A stretch of 64,000 nucleotides of DNA, from positions 3,100,001 through 3,164,000 of the forward strand of contig NZ_WWGH01000001.1 in NCBI RefSeq assembly GCF_009865135.1, in the 5' to 3' direction. This document shows, piece by piece, positions 9,890 to 17,922 of this stretch. The position numbers were made by a program, and so were the translations under genes. A model generated the notes under the pieces. That model was not told the DNA's origin and did not search any database. It saw only the letters and a program-made list of their open reading frames with translations. Source of the DNA: Streptomyces sp. SID8374. GTDB lineage: Bacteria > Actinomycetota > Actinomycetes > Streptomycetales > Streptomycetaceae. Each line of letters opens with the position of its first letter. Within the stretch, counting starts at the first letter, position 1.

Positions 9890-9913
9890 GTGCATTGGCC
9901 TAGGCCAATGCAC
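9890..9913. terminator. 24-bp perfect palindrome, terminator or operator
   Basis: A perfect 24-bp palindrome (core TGCATTGGCCTAGGCCAATG) lies 25 bp after the PBP stop and 139 bp before the sugar dehydrogenase start. Both genes are on the minus strand. Position favours a terminator for the PBP gene, but the absence of a loop is also typical of a protein-binding operator. Confidence 0.5.
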
Positions 9914-9937
9914 GGACCAATTCAAGCCCCTCGCCCC

Positions 9938-11422
9938 CTACTTCCCCAGCACCGCCTCCATCACCTTCTTCGCGATCGGGGCGCCGAGGCGGCCACCGGA
10001 GATGTCGGAGCGGGAGATGTCCATGTCCGTCGGGTCGATGAAGACGGCGACGGCCACCGAACGCCCGTCGTCCGCCTTGCCGTAGCTGACGAACCAGCCG
10101 TACGGGACCGCGTCGCGCACGTTCACCCCGCGCTGGGCGGTGCCCGTCTTGCCGCCGACCGTCACACCGTCGATCAGGGCGCGCTGCGCGCTGCCCTCCT
10201 TCGCGGTGTGCTCCATCATCTCCTGGACCTTCTTCGCCGTCTCGGGCGAGACGGCCTGGCTCATCTCCGCCGGTTCGTTCTTCTCCAGCATGGAGAGGTC
10301 CGGGCCGCGCAGCTCCTCCACGATGTACGGCTGCATCAGCTTGCCGTCGTTGGCGAGGGCCGCCGTCACCATCGCCATCTGCATCGGGGTGCTCGTCAGG
10401 CTGCCCTGGCCCATGCCGGTGAGGGCCGTGCCGGGCTTGTCCAGCTTCGGCGGGTAGAGGCTCTTCGTGGCGAGCATGTCGCCGAACTCCTCGGCGTACA
10501 CGTCCTCGTTGAAGCCGAACTTCTCGGCCGTCTCCCGCATCCGGTCCTCGCCCAGCTCGGCCGCCGCGTCGAGGAAGACGTTGTTGCACGAATACTGCAT
10601 GGCGGTCTTCATCGACGCCTTGTTGCAGACCGCGTCCCCCGCCTCGCTGCCGATCTTGTTCCGGGAGAGCGGCAGCGGATACGGCGAGACCGCCTTGGTC
10701 GGGGCGTCCACGTCCGTGATCACGCCGTGCTCCAGCGCCGCCGCCGCGGTGAGGATCTTGAAGGTGGAGCCGGGCGGATACGTCTCGCGCAGCGGGCGGT
10801 TGGCCAGCGGCTTGCCCTTGTCCTCCAGGAGGGCCTTGAAGCGGTCGCTCTCCTTGAACGAGATCCCGGCGAAGACCTCCGGGTTGTACGAGGGCGTGGA
10901 GACCAGCGCCAGCACCTTCCCCGTACGCGGGTCCAGGGCCACGACCGCACCCCGCGCGCCCAGGTCGGTCAGCCCCTTGTAGCCGGCCTTCTGCGCCTTC
11001 GCGTCGATCGTGGTGATCACGTTGCCGCCGCGCCTCGGCTGGCCGGTGAGGACGTCCTTGGCGTGCCGGAAGGCGAAGCGGTCGTCCTGTCCGCTGAGGA
11101 CGCCGTCGTACGTCCGCTCCAGCAGCGAGGTGCCCTGGGCCTGGGAGGCGTAACCCGTGACGGGCGCGTACATCGGGCCTTCCTTCCAGGTGCGCCGGAA
11201 GGTGTAGTCCCTGCTGGCCGTCTCCTTCGAGCCGGTGATCGCCTTGCCGCCGACGATGATGTCGCCGCGCGGGGTGGCGAACCGCTCGAACCGCACCCGG
11301 TGGTTCTTCTCGTGCTGGGACAGCTCCACGCGGTCGACCTGTTGCAGCCAGTTCGCCCGCAGCAGCAGCCCCAGCATCAGGAGCCCGCAGAAGATGGCTA
11401 TGTGCCGCAACGGCCTGTTCAT
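9938..11422 (-). CDS. Class B penicillin-binding protein (transpeptidase)
   Basis: This encodes about 494 residues. The ATG at 11422 opens MNRPLRHIAIFCGLLMLGLL, giving a short cytoplasmic end and one membrane anchor. The transpeptidase motifs are in order: STFK (near residue 217), SCN (near 277) and KTGT (near 422). A PBP dimer domain starts at RVRFERFATPRGDIIVGGKAI. The protein cross-links peptidoglycan outside the membrane. The length fits the PbpA-type class B group, but no rodA/ftsW partner or FHA genes are adjacent, so it is probably a supernumerary PBP used in sporulation or stress. In-frame upstream codons to 11536 lack a sensible N-terminus. Confidence 0.9.
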   Translation of the reverse strand: MNRPLRHIAIFCGLLMLGLLLRANWLQQVDRVELSQHEKNHRVRFERFATPRGDIIVGGKAITGSKETASRDYTFRRTWKEGPMYAPVTGYASQAQGTSLLERTYDGVLSGQDDRFAFRHAKDVLTGQPRRGGNVITTIDAKAQKAGYKGLTDLGARGAVVALDPRTGKVLALVSTPSYNPEVFAGISFKESDRFKALLEDKGKPLANRPLRETYPPGSTFKILTAAAALEHGVITDVDAPTKAVSPYPLPLSRNKIGSEAGDAVCNKASMKTAMQYSCNNVFLDAAAELGEDRMRETAEKFGFNEDVYAEEFGDMLATKSLYPPKLDKPGTALTGMGQGSLTSTPMQMAMVTAALANDGKLMQPYIVEELRGPDLSMLEKNEPAEMSQAVSPETAKKVQEMMEHTAKEGSAQRALIDGVTVGGKTGTAQRGVNVRDAVPYGWFVSYGKADDGRSVAVAVFIDPTDMDISRSDISGGRLGAPIAKKVMEAVLGK

Positions 11423-11560
11423 TCCACTCCCCACCCAGTCGGGTCCACCGCCCGCACGCACGAAAGCGCGTGCGGACCGTGCCCGCGTATGCGATCCCCG
11501 GGAGTAAGGATGCCCTGCCGCCGCCCCCGGTTGCACGGGGCGGGACCGGGAAAGCGGGGC

Positions 11561-12406
11561 TCAGAGGAACGCCGCGTACCCGTCCAGGACCCGCAGCACC
11601 TCCCGCTCGCCGCCCGGGGGCAGCTGGAGCACGACCTCCTCGATGCCCAGCTCCGCGTAGTGGGCGAGCTTCCCGGGGTCGGGGAGCACGGCGTACGGCA
11701 CCACCTGGAGGTCCTTCGGGTCGCGCCCCGCCTCCTCCCAGGCCGCCCGCAGCTTCGGGACGGACTCCGTCAGGCCCCGGCCGCCGATGGGCAGCCAGCC
11801 GTCCGCGTGCTCCGCGATCGCCGCGAACAGCTTCGGGCCCGCCCCGCCGCCGATCAGCGTGCGCGGGCCGACGACCGGGCCGCGCGGCTCCCGCACCGGC
11901 TTCGGGAACGCGAAGCTCGCCTGGACCGACCCGAACTCCCCCTCGTACGCCGTCGGTTCGGCCGACCACAGCGCCCGCATCAGCGCCATCCGGTCCCGCG
12001 CCAGCTCCCGGCGCGTGGACCACTCGACCCCGTGGTCGGCGGCCTCCTCCACGTTCCAGCCGTAGCCGACACCGAGCGTGAACCGGCCGCCGGAGAGGTG
12101 GTCCAGGGTCGCCACCTGCTTGGCCAGGTCGACCGGGTCGTGCTGGGCGACCAGCGTGATCCCGGTGCCGAGCCCGATCCGTTCGGTGACGGCCGCCGCC
12201 TGGCCGAGCGCCACGAAGGGGTCCAGGGTGCGGCCGTACTCGCGGGGCAGATCACCGCCCGCCGGGTACGGGGTGCGGCGGCTCACCGGGATGTGGGTGT
12301 GTTCGGGCAGATAGAGACCCGCGAACCCGCGCTGCTCCAGCTCGCGCGCCAGCCTCACAGGTGTCACCGTCTCGTCGGTGAGGAAGATCGTCGTGGCGAT
12401 CCGCAT
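11561..12406 (-). CDS. Luciferase-like (LLM) F420-dependent oxidoreductase
   Basis: This encodes about 281 residues. The ATG at 12406 (MRIATTIFLTDE) is preceded by GGAGGT at a good distance and is preferred over the GTG nine bases earlier. It has the bacterial luciferase-like TIM barrel: PEHTHIP near residue 40, the IGLGTGITLVAQHDP strand, LDHLSGGRFTLGVGYGW and ADGWLPIGG. This subgroup usually uses reduced F420 rather than FMN, consistent with fbiC 8 kb away. The substrate cannot be told. It is transcribed alone and divergently from the small TPR-like gene to its right. Confidence 0.85.
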   Translation of the reverse strand: MRIATTIFLTDETVTPVRLARELEQRGFAGLYLPEHTHIPVSRRTPYPAGGDLPREYGRTLDPFVALGQAAAVTERIGLGTGITLVAQHDPVDLAKQVATLDHLSGGRFTLGVGYGWNVEEAADHGVEWSTRRELARDRMALMRALWSAEPTAYEGEFGSVQASFAFPKPVREPRGPVVGPRTLIGGGAGPKLFAAIAEHADGWLPIGGRGLTESVPKLRAAWEEAGRDPKDLQVVPYAVLPDPGKLAHYAELGIEEVVLQLPPGGEREVLRVLDGYAAFL

Positions 12407-12540
12407 CGAGAGCACCTCCGTCGTCCGTGCGAAGGGCCAAGGTAAGCCGTGCGTCGGCGAAATCCGAGACCATGTCGCCCATAGCCTGAGGCCACGGTGG
12501 CCGGCCGCCCGTCGGCGGGGCCGCGGGGAAAGGACGTGGG

Positions 12541-13002
12541 ATGGGGATGGGACTGGGGTTCTTCCTGCTGCCCGCAGGCGGGGTGCTGAGCCTGACCGGC
12601 GTGTTCCTGGGCAGCGACACGCTGATCAGCCTGAGCTGGATCATGTGGGTGGCCGGTGTCCTGCTGCTGATCGCCCAGCGCTACCGCCGCCCGCCGGACC
12701 CGCAGGTGCTGGCCGCCGCCGCTGCCGCCGGGGACGCCCGCGCCGTACGGGGGCTGCGGATGCTCGCCCTGGACGCGCGGAGCCAGGGGCGGCCGGACGC
12801 GGCCGAGCGGATGCTGCGGCAGGCGGTGAAGGCCGGGGATGTGGAGTCGATGTGGGAGCTGGGCCGGCTGGTCCAGGAGCGCGAGGGGCTGGCGGCGGCG
12901 GAGCCGTGGTACCGGATGGCCGCCGGGCGCGGTCATGTCGTGGCCCGGCGGCTCCTCCGGGAGGGCGGCGAGCTGAACCCGGACGGGACGAGCCCCCTGT
13001 AG
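12541..13002 (+). CDS. Membrane-anchored Sel1/TPR-like repeat protein
   Basis: This encodes 153 residues. The ATG at 12541 has AAAGGA seven bases upstream. Two hydrophobic segments fill the first 45 residues (MGMGLGFFLLPAGGVLSL, then ISLSWIMWVAGVLLLIAQRY). A cytoplasmic alpha-helical tail follows, with repeats of the Sel1/TPR type (RPDAAERMLRQAVKAGDVES, AAAEPWYRMAAGRGHVVARR). Such repeats mediate protein contacts. No partner is indicated by the neighbours, which are on the opposite strand on both sides. Confidence 0.75.
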   Translation: MGMGLGFFLLPAGGVLSLTGVFLGSDTLISLSWIMWVAGVLLLIAQRYRRPPDPQVLAAAAAAGDARAVRGLRMLALDARSQGRPDAAERMLRQAVKAGDVESMWELGRLVQEREGLAAAEPWYRMAAGRGHVVARRLLREGGELNPDGTSPL

Positions 13003-13048
13003 CCGCGCACTCGCGCGCCACAGAGGGCTCCGGCTCCGAACGCCCGGG

Positions 13049-13090
13049 GCAGATCGCCTGGGTCAGATCGCCCGGGTCAGATCGCCTGGG
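13049..13090. repeat. Three tandem 14-bp repeats
   Basis: Three head-to-tail 14-bp units of the form TCAGATCGCCTGGG, with one or two mismatches, abut the stop codon of the minus-strand gene ending at 13091. The stop codon itself continues the pattern (TCAGAAC). No function is apparent. Confidence 0.7.
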
Positions 13091-14290
13091 TCAGAACTTG
13101 CCGTAGCGGCCCGTCAGGTCCGCCTCCGTGCACAGGGCCGAGCCGATCAGGCAGGGCAGGCCCACGTACTTGCGGGTGTAGACGTTGGTAACCTTGCCGC
13201 CGTTGTAGATGTAGATGTGGTGGTTCGGCATCAGGCGGTGCTTGCCCGAGCGGATGGTCCAGTTGCCGCTCTTGGTCATGTTGATGGTGGCGGCACCGCT
13301 GATGGCCCCCTTGACCCCGCCCAGGCCCTTGCAGAACGGGTTGGCGGCGTGCATGACGAACCGGATGTCCACGGAGTTCTTGCCCGACCCCAGCTTCTTG
13401 GCGGTCATGTGCTTGTCCGTGGCCGTCTTCGTCGCGACCTTCTTGCCGGTCGACTTCTTGTAGACGTGGGTGGGCTTGACGGACTTGTTGCCCACCACCT
13501 TCTTGTTGCTCCACGTCACCGTGGCGTGCAGGGCCGCACGGTACTTGTCCGACTTCCAGTCGAACTTGGAGCGGCCGTCGCCGCCGTACTGGTAGCCCTT
13601 GGTGTAGTCGCAGCCCGCCGGCGGGGCGTCCACCTTCTTGAACGGCAGGAACGCGACCCAGCTGATGGTCGTGGTCTTGGCGGCGGCCGCCGCCTTGGCC
13701 TGCTGGACCGCTTCGCCGCGCAGCCCGGCGAGGGAGCCGGAGGCGGGGACGGAGACGTTCATGCCCCAGCTCCTGGCCCCGGGGTGGCCGCCCTCGGGGA
13801 GGAGGGGGACCACCTGGTAGTCGTACCGGGCGCCCGCCTCGACCGCGGTGTCCCGGAAGGACTGCACGCCCGCGGCCGGCCGGGCGATCTCCTTTCCGTC
13901 GCGGGTGATGACGTAACGGGCGTTCTCGGCGTAGCCCTTCCAGGACAGCTCCACGAAGCCCTTGCCGGCCGCGGCGGTGATGCCCTCTCCTGCGGAGGAG
14001 GTGTCGACGACCGCGGTCTCGCCGGAGGCGGCCCGCACGACGCCGAGGCCCTGCGCCTCAAGGGTCTTGCCCTGGGCGCTGTCCGCGCTGAAGCCGGTCA
14101 CGTCCTCCAGCCCGCCGTAGGACTCGGCGGAGAGCTGCGACACGGCGAACGCCGGTGCGGTCCGGTCGGAGGAGACCTCGGAGGAGACCGTGGAGCCCGA
14201 GGCGAGAGCGGTCGCCTGAAATCCGCCCGCGACGAGCGCGAGCGGCGTCACGGAAAGGGCGGTCACCTTGGCGAAACGCGAGAACTGCAT
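13091..14290 (-). CDS. Secreted protein with fibronectin-III-like module
   Basis: This encodes 399 residues from the ATG at 14290. The N-terminus (MQFSRFAKVTALSVTPLALV) is a signal peptide. Residues of about 110-190 look like a fibronectin type III fold (FVELSWKGYAENARYVITRD, then GVQSFRDTAVEAGARYDYQV). The C-terminal half is Lys/Thr/Tyr-rich, with cysteines at PAGCDYTKG, NPFCKGL, LPCLIGSALC, and resembles small secreted actinobacterial proteins of unknown role. No catalytic motif is seen. A 16-bp palindrome sits about 60 bp upstream of the start. Confidence 0.75.
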   Translation of the reverse strand: MQFSRFAKVTALSVTPLALVAGGFQATALASGSTVSSEVSSDRTAPAFAVSQLSAESYGGLEDVTGFSADSAQGKTLEAQGLGVVRAASGETAVVDTSSAGEGITAAAGKGFVELSWKGYAENARYVITRDGKEIARPAAGVQSFRDTAVEAGARYDYQVVPLLPEGGHPGARSWGMNVSVPASGSLAGLRGEAVQQAKAAAAAKTTTISWVAFLPFKKVDAPPAGCDYTKGYQYGGDGRSKFDWKSDKYRAALHATVTWSNKKVVGNKSVKPTHVYKKSTGKKVATKTATDKHMTAKKLGSGKNSVDIRFVMHAANPFCKGLGGVKGAISGAATINMTKSGNWTIRSGKHRLMPNHHIYIYNGGKVTNVYTRKYVGLPCLIGSALCTEADLTGRYGKF

Positions 14291-14347
14291 GTATTCCCCT
14301 TCATCCCCGTCGACGCCGTGGACGAGCCATGGCATCGGGTGCCCTGA

Positions 14348-14363
14348 TGTCAGGCACCTGACA
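14348..14363. promoter_or_regulatory. Palindrome TGTCAGG-CA-CCTGACA upstream of secreted protein gene
   Basis: Two perfect 7-bp half-sites separated by CA lie 58-73 bp upstream of the start at 14290, where a promoter would be expected. The geometry suits a dimeric repressor. No matching regulator gene is adjacent. Confidence 0.45.
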
Positions 14364-14398
14364 GAGACCCTAGGGAGGGGGGCGAAAGGCCGCAATTG

Positions 14399-14438
14399 TC
14401 CATTGAGGCATTGCCCTTAAGGGCAATGCCTCAATGGA
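14399..14438. terminator. 40-bp perfect palindrome, probable terminator
   Basis: A 40-bp uninterrupted palindrome (half: TCCATTGAGGCATTGCCCTT) lies 52 bp after the stop of the small membrane protein gene at 14490. It could fold into a hairpin of nearly 20 bp and end that transcript. It also lies 109 bp upstream of the next gene's start, so a regulatory role is possible. Confidence 0.6.
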
Positions 14439-14489
14439 GGAAGGCCTGAGAACGATGCAGGAAAGGCCTGAGAACGCGCCGGTCGGAAA

Positions 14490-14750
14490 TCAGAAACCGC
14501 CGGTGAAGACGAAAAGGAAGGAGAGCGGGAGAAGCACACCCACGGCACCGGCGGCGAGGCCGATGGAGCACTGGACCCGGTTGACCTCGACCTTGCTGAC
14601 CAGGCCGAGCACCCCGAAGGTGATCGCCAGGGCGCCCGCCAGAATGGCGAAAATGCCGAAGAAGAACGTGGCGATCAGCGCGATGACACCCAGCCCGAGC
14701 GAGACGGGCGCATAGAGGGTGGCAGGGCTTTCGGTGGTTCCGGTTGCCAT
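14490..14750 (-). CDS. Small two-helix membrane protein (DUF4190-like)
   Basis: This encodes 86 residues from the ATG at 14750 (MATGTTESPATLYAPVSLGL) with AAGGGA upstream. Two membrane helices are evident (LGLGVIALIATFFFGIFAIL and SIGLAAGAVGVLLPLSFLFV), separated by ALAITFGVLGLVSKVEVNRV. The pattern resembles DUF4190 proteins, whose function is unknown. It appears to be monocistronic and is followed by a long palindrome. Confidence 0.75.
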   Translation of the reverse strand: MATGTTESPATLYAPVSLGLGVIALIATFFFGIFAILAGALAITFGVLGLVSKVEVNRVQCSIGLAAGAVGVLLPLSFLFVFTGGF

Positions 14751-14896
14751 GTCGCGTCCCTTGTCGTGAGGTGTCGGCATCGTCCGAGGTGCGGGGAGGG
14801 GAACACCTTCCCGCCCCTCCCCATCATGGCATTCGCCGCCGGCGCGCCCGGTACGCCCCCTGAGCCCACAGGCACACGGGGCACAGGGAACACCGC

Positions 14897-17809
14897 TCAG
14901 GCCAGGCCCAGCGCCACCGCCCTCGACAGGAACGCCAGCCGGGCCTTCTTCTCCGGCTTCTCGATCTCCGGGCCCAGCTCGAACCCGATCCGCACCATAC
15001 GGGCGATCGCCTTCTCGTTACGGGCATCGGGCTCCACGACGACCCGCAGGTGCGCCGGGTCGCTGAAGACATAGCCGATGAACGCGGTGAGAAGGGCTTC
15101 GGTGTACCCCTTCACCGCCCCGTCGCCCTCGGCGGGCGCGATCAGCAGGTGGATGCCGAAGTCGCCGGGCTGGACGTCGTAGCACTCGCCCACCGGGTCG
15201 GCGTCCGGTTCGTACGTCTGGAAGAGCGCGGCCGGGACGCCGTCGCGCAGCGCCAGGTAGGCGTGGTGGGTGGGGAGCGAGCCGACGAACTCGTAGATCT
15301 CCTGGACCTGTTCGCGGGTGTGGTCGGCCATGCCCCAGAACCGGGCGCGCTCCTGGGTGACCCAGCGGTGCAGCAGCCCGGCATCGGCCGCCGGGTCGAC
15401 CGGGACCAGGCGGACCACGCCGAAGCCCTCGACCTTCTGCTCGTGGACGGCCGCGCGCAGGGCGGGGACGGTGGAGGTGGTGGTCATGGTGGTGGTGCTC
15501 TCCTCGGTGCGGTGCAGCAGGTTCCAGTCCGTGGTCACGGGGGCCAGGCGGCCGCTCGCCCACAGCTCGCTCTGGTCGCGGTGGTGGGCGGAGCCCGGTA
15601 CGCCGGACGCGCCGAACGGCACCACCCAGAGGCTGTCCTCGCGGCGGGCCAGGTCCCAGACGTACCGGGCGGCGGGGCCCCGGGCGAAGAGGTCGGTGAT
15701 GCCGGGGACGCTGGAGGTGGAGAGCACGCAGTCGTGGTCGCCCGCGAGCCCCGGCCAGACCTCCTCGGGCGTCGCGTCCGGCAGCGCCTGCCACGGCGAG
15801 ACCCGGTGGACCTCGCCCCAGGGGCTGTCCGCCTGCGTGGCGGCGACCGCTTCGGCCGAGGCCGCGACGATCGCGAGCCGGTCCTCGTACGGGAGGAGTC
15901 CGACGGTGAGCAGGGTCTCCAGGGCGTAGCCGATCCGGGGTACGGCGGCGAGCCAGGGGCGGAAGAGGGGCGGGTACGCGGCGGAGCGCCAGGGGTCGGC
16001 GTCGCCCGTGACGGGCCGCAGGGCGGGGTGGGCGGCCAGCCGGTGGACGACGTCCGCGCGCAGCCGGGAGTAGAGGGTGGCGTCGGTGCTGTCCGCGTCC
16101 ATGTGGCGGTCCCAGCGCAGCAGCCGGTCCCGGAGGCGTTCGGCGTCGGGGCCGAGGCCGGGGGCCCAGGCGAGCAGCGAGAGGAGTTGCCGGGAGGAGG
16201 CGAGGCGGGTGTCGGTGTGGACGGCGGCCATGTCGGCGGCCGACCAGGGCGGGCCGGTGAGCCCTCGCGCGCCCTCGCCCGGGGGCGTGCCCAGCAACTC
16301 CCTGATGCGGTGGGCCCGGTGCGGGGGTGCGAACTCGATGCCGAGCGGGGCGGCGAGGCCGCGCTCGTTGGCCATCACGGCGGTGCCGGTGGCGGCGTCG
16401 ACCCCGGTACGGGGGGTGGGCTCGGCGCCCTCGCGCCAGGCGTACGCGGGGTCGTGCGCGGGGACGACCCGGAGCCGGTTCTCGTAGGGGCGTACGGGGA
16501 CGTGTCCGGCGACCCGGTGCAGGGTGGCCCCGGTGGTGTCGGCGGCCAGGACCACGTTGACGGGTTCGACCCAGCCGTCGAGGGCGGTGTCGAGGTCGGC
16601 GACCGTACGGGCCCGGAGCAGCGCGGGCAGCACGTCGAAGCCGAGGTCGCCGGTGACGCGGGGCGGGTAGCGGAGGCTGATGACGGGCGCGTCGGAAGCC
16701 CCGTAGCAGGCCTCGTCGCCGGGCGGATCGTCGTGTACGTCCCCGATGATCACCGGCCCCCGGTCCGTCTCCACGACCTCGACCGTCTGCGGCTCTCCCC
16801 CGGCCACCTCGACGGTCTCCGTGTGGGCGTGGACCCCGTACCAGCCGTCCGGCCCGAGCGCCTCCACGCCGCCGTCCGCCGTGCGGCGCAGCTGCTCCCG
16901 GTAGAGGTCCTGGTAGTCGGCCATCGCGTTGGTGATCGCCCAGGCGACGCCCCCCGCGTGCCCGAAGTGGGCGATGCCCGGGACGCCGGGGACGGCGAGG
17001 CCCACCACGTCGAACTCGGGGCAGGCGAGCCGGAGTTGCTGGTAGACGCCCGGGTCCTCGATGAAGCGGTGCGGGTCGCCCGCGATGACCGGGGCCCCGG
17101 TGGTGGTGCGGGCGCCGGTGAGCAGCCAGCCGTTGGAGCCGGAGGTGCCGGGGCCGTCGGTGGCGAAGAGGGTCGCGCGGTCGTCGCCGAGCCTGCGGGC
17201 GACCTCCTCGCGCCAGAGTTTGGTGGGGAACCCGGCGAAGAGGATGTGCGTGGAGAGCCAGACGCCGAGCGGGGTCCAGGGCTCCCAGCGGCCCGGGGCG
17301 AGCCCGGCGGCGGCGAACTCCGGTGTACGGGAGGCCCCTTCGACCAGTCCCGCGTTGACCCCGTCGACGTACGCACCCACCCAGGCGGCGGTCTCGGGCG
17401 CGAGCCGCTCGTAGCAGCGGCGGGCGGTGTCGGCGAGCCGGGCCCGCCGGGCGAACCGGTCCCAGTCGACGGCTTCGGCACCGAGGTACGCGGCGGTCGT
17501 GCCGAGCACCCGGTGGCGCTCGGTCTCCAGCTGCCAGGCGCGGTCCAGGGCGGCGTTGTGGCCCTGCGCGCGGGCGAGCGCGAGCGCGCTGCCGGCCTTC
17601 AGGTGGGGTATCCCCCGGTCATCCCGGAAGACCTCGAAGGACTCGAAGCCCGGGGAGCCCCCGGAGCCCTCGGAGCCCCCGGAGCCCTGGGAGCTCTCGG
17701 AGCCCTGCGAGCCCTTGAAGTCCCCCATGCGCTCGCAGCCCCCGGAGCCACCCTCCGCGCCCGTACCCGGTCTCTCACTGTCGACATCAGCGGTCATCGC
17801 TCTGCCCAT
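14897..17809 (-). CDS. Penicillin-acylase family protein fused to siderophore-type GNAT acetyltransferase
   Basis: This encodes about 970 residues. Residues 1-774 are an Ntn-hydrolase of the penicillin acylase family: FRDDRGIPHLKA near the start, the self-cleavage/catalytic site GTSGSNGWLL with Ser near 225, and VPGIAHFGHAGGVAWAITN. Residues 775-970 are an acetyltransferase of the hydroxamate siderophore (AlcB/RhbD) type, with RFWGMADHTREQVQEIY and HLRVVVEPDARNEKAIARMV. An internal ATG at 15487 has GAGGAG 12 bases upstream and may be the original start of a separate gene. The start is uncertain (GTG 17836, ATG 17809 or 17797); I use 17809, with GGGAG six bases upstream. A Gly/Ser/Glu tract precedes the acylase domain. 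The gene is divergent from the reductase gene across an iron box. Similar acylase, acetyltransferase and ViuB-like genes accompany desferrioxamine loci in Streptomyces. Confidence 0.85.
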   Translation of the reverse strand: MGRAMTADVDSERPGTGAEGGSGGCERMGDFKGSQGSESSQGSGGSEGSGGSPGFESFEVFRDDRGIPHLKAGSALALARAQGHNAALDRAWQLETERHRVLGTTAAYLGAEAVDWDRFARRARLADTARRCYERLAPETAAWVGAYVDGVNAGLVEGASRTPEFAAAGLAPGRWEPWTPLGVWLSTHILFAGFPTKLWREEVARRLGDDRATLFATDGPGTSGSNGWLLTGARTTTGAPVIAGDPHRFIEDPGVYQQLRLACPEFDVVGLAVPGVPGIAHFGHAGGVAWAITNAMADYQDLYREQLRRTADGGVEALGPDGWYGVHAHTETVEVAGGEPQTVEVVETDRGPVIIGDVHDDPPGDEACYGASDAPVISLRYPPRVTGDLGFDVLPALLRARTVADLDTALDGWVEPVNVVLAADTTGATLHRVAGHVPVRPYENRLRVVPAHDPAYAWREGAEPTPRTGVDAATGTAVMANERGLAAPLGIEFAPPHRAHRIRELLGTPPGEGARGLTGPPWSAADMAAVHTDTRLASSRQLLSLLAWAPGLGPDAERLRDRLLRWDRHMDADSTDATLYSRLRADVVHRLAAHPALRPVTGDADPWRSAAYPPLFRPWLAAVPRIGYALETLLTVGLLPYEDRLAIVAASAEAVAATQADSPWGEVHRVSPWQALPDATPEEVWPGLAGDHDCVLSTSSVPGITDLFARGPAARYVWDLARREDSLWVVPFGASGVPGSAHHRDQSELWASGRLAPVTTDWNLLHRTEESTTTMTTTSTVPALRAAVHEQKVEGFGVVRLVPVDPAADAGLLHRWVTQERARFWGMADHTREQVQEIYEFVGSLPTHHAYLALRDGVPAALFQTYEPDADPVGECYDVQPGDFGIHLLIAPAEGDGAVKGYTEALLTAFIGYVFSDPAHLRVVVEPDARNEKAIARMVRIGFELGPEIEKPEKKARLAFLSRAVALGLA

Positions 17810-17853
17810 CCCCTGCTCCCGGTGGTTTTCAGCCACTCCCCAGCCCTCGGAAT

Positions 17854-17872
17854 TTAGGTTAGCCTAACCAAA
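17854..17872. promoter_or_regulatory. Iron box (DmdR/IdeR operator)
   Basis: The 19-bp sequence TTAGGTTAGCCTAACCAAA matches the actinobacterial iron box (TTAGGTTAGGCTAACCTAA type), with one unpaired position across the dyad. It lies between the divergent acylase-acetyltransferase and reductase genes and overlaps the expected promoters. Iron-loaded DmdR/IdeR should repress both. Confidence 0.92.
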
Positions 17873-17922
17873 GTGACCCTTTGGGCAGTGGGCCGGGGCA
17901 CCAGGGGAAGGTGGGAGACACC

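Noticed and set aside
8885..12445. A 1186-codon plus-strand frame antisense to three genes
   Set aside because: All three minus-strand genes have clear domains, and this frame has none.
15050..17857. A 935-codon plus-strand frame antisense to the acylase gene
   Set aside because: It is a composition artefact of high third-position GC; the acylase and GNAT motifs are on the minus strand.
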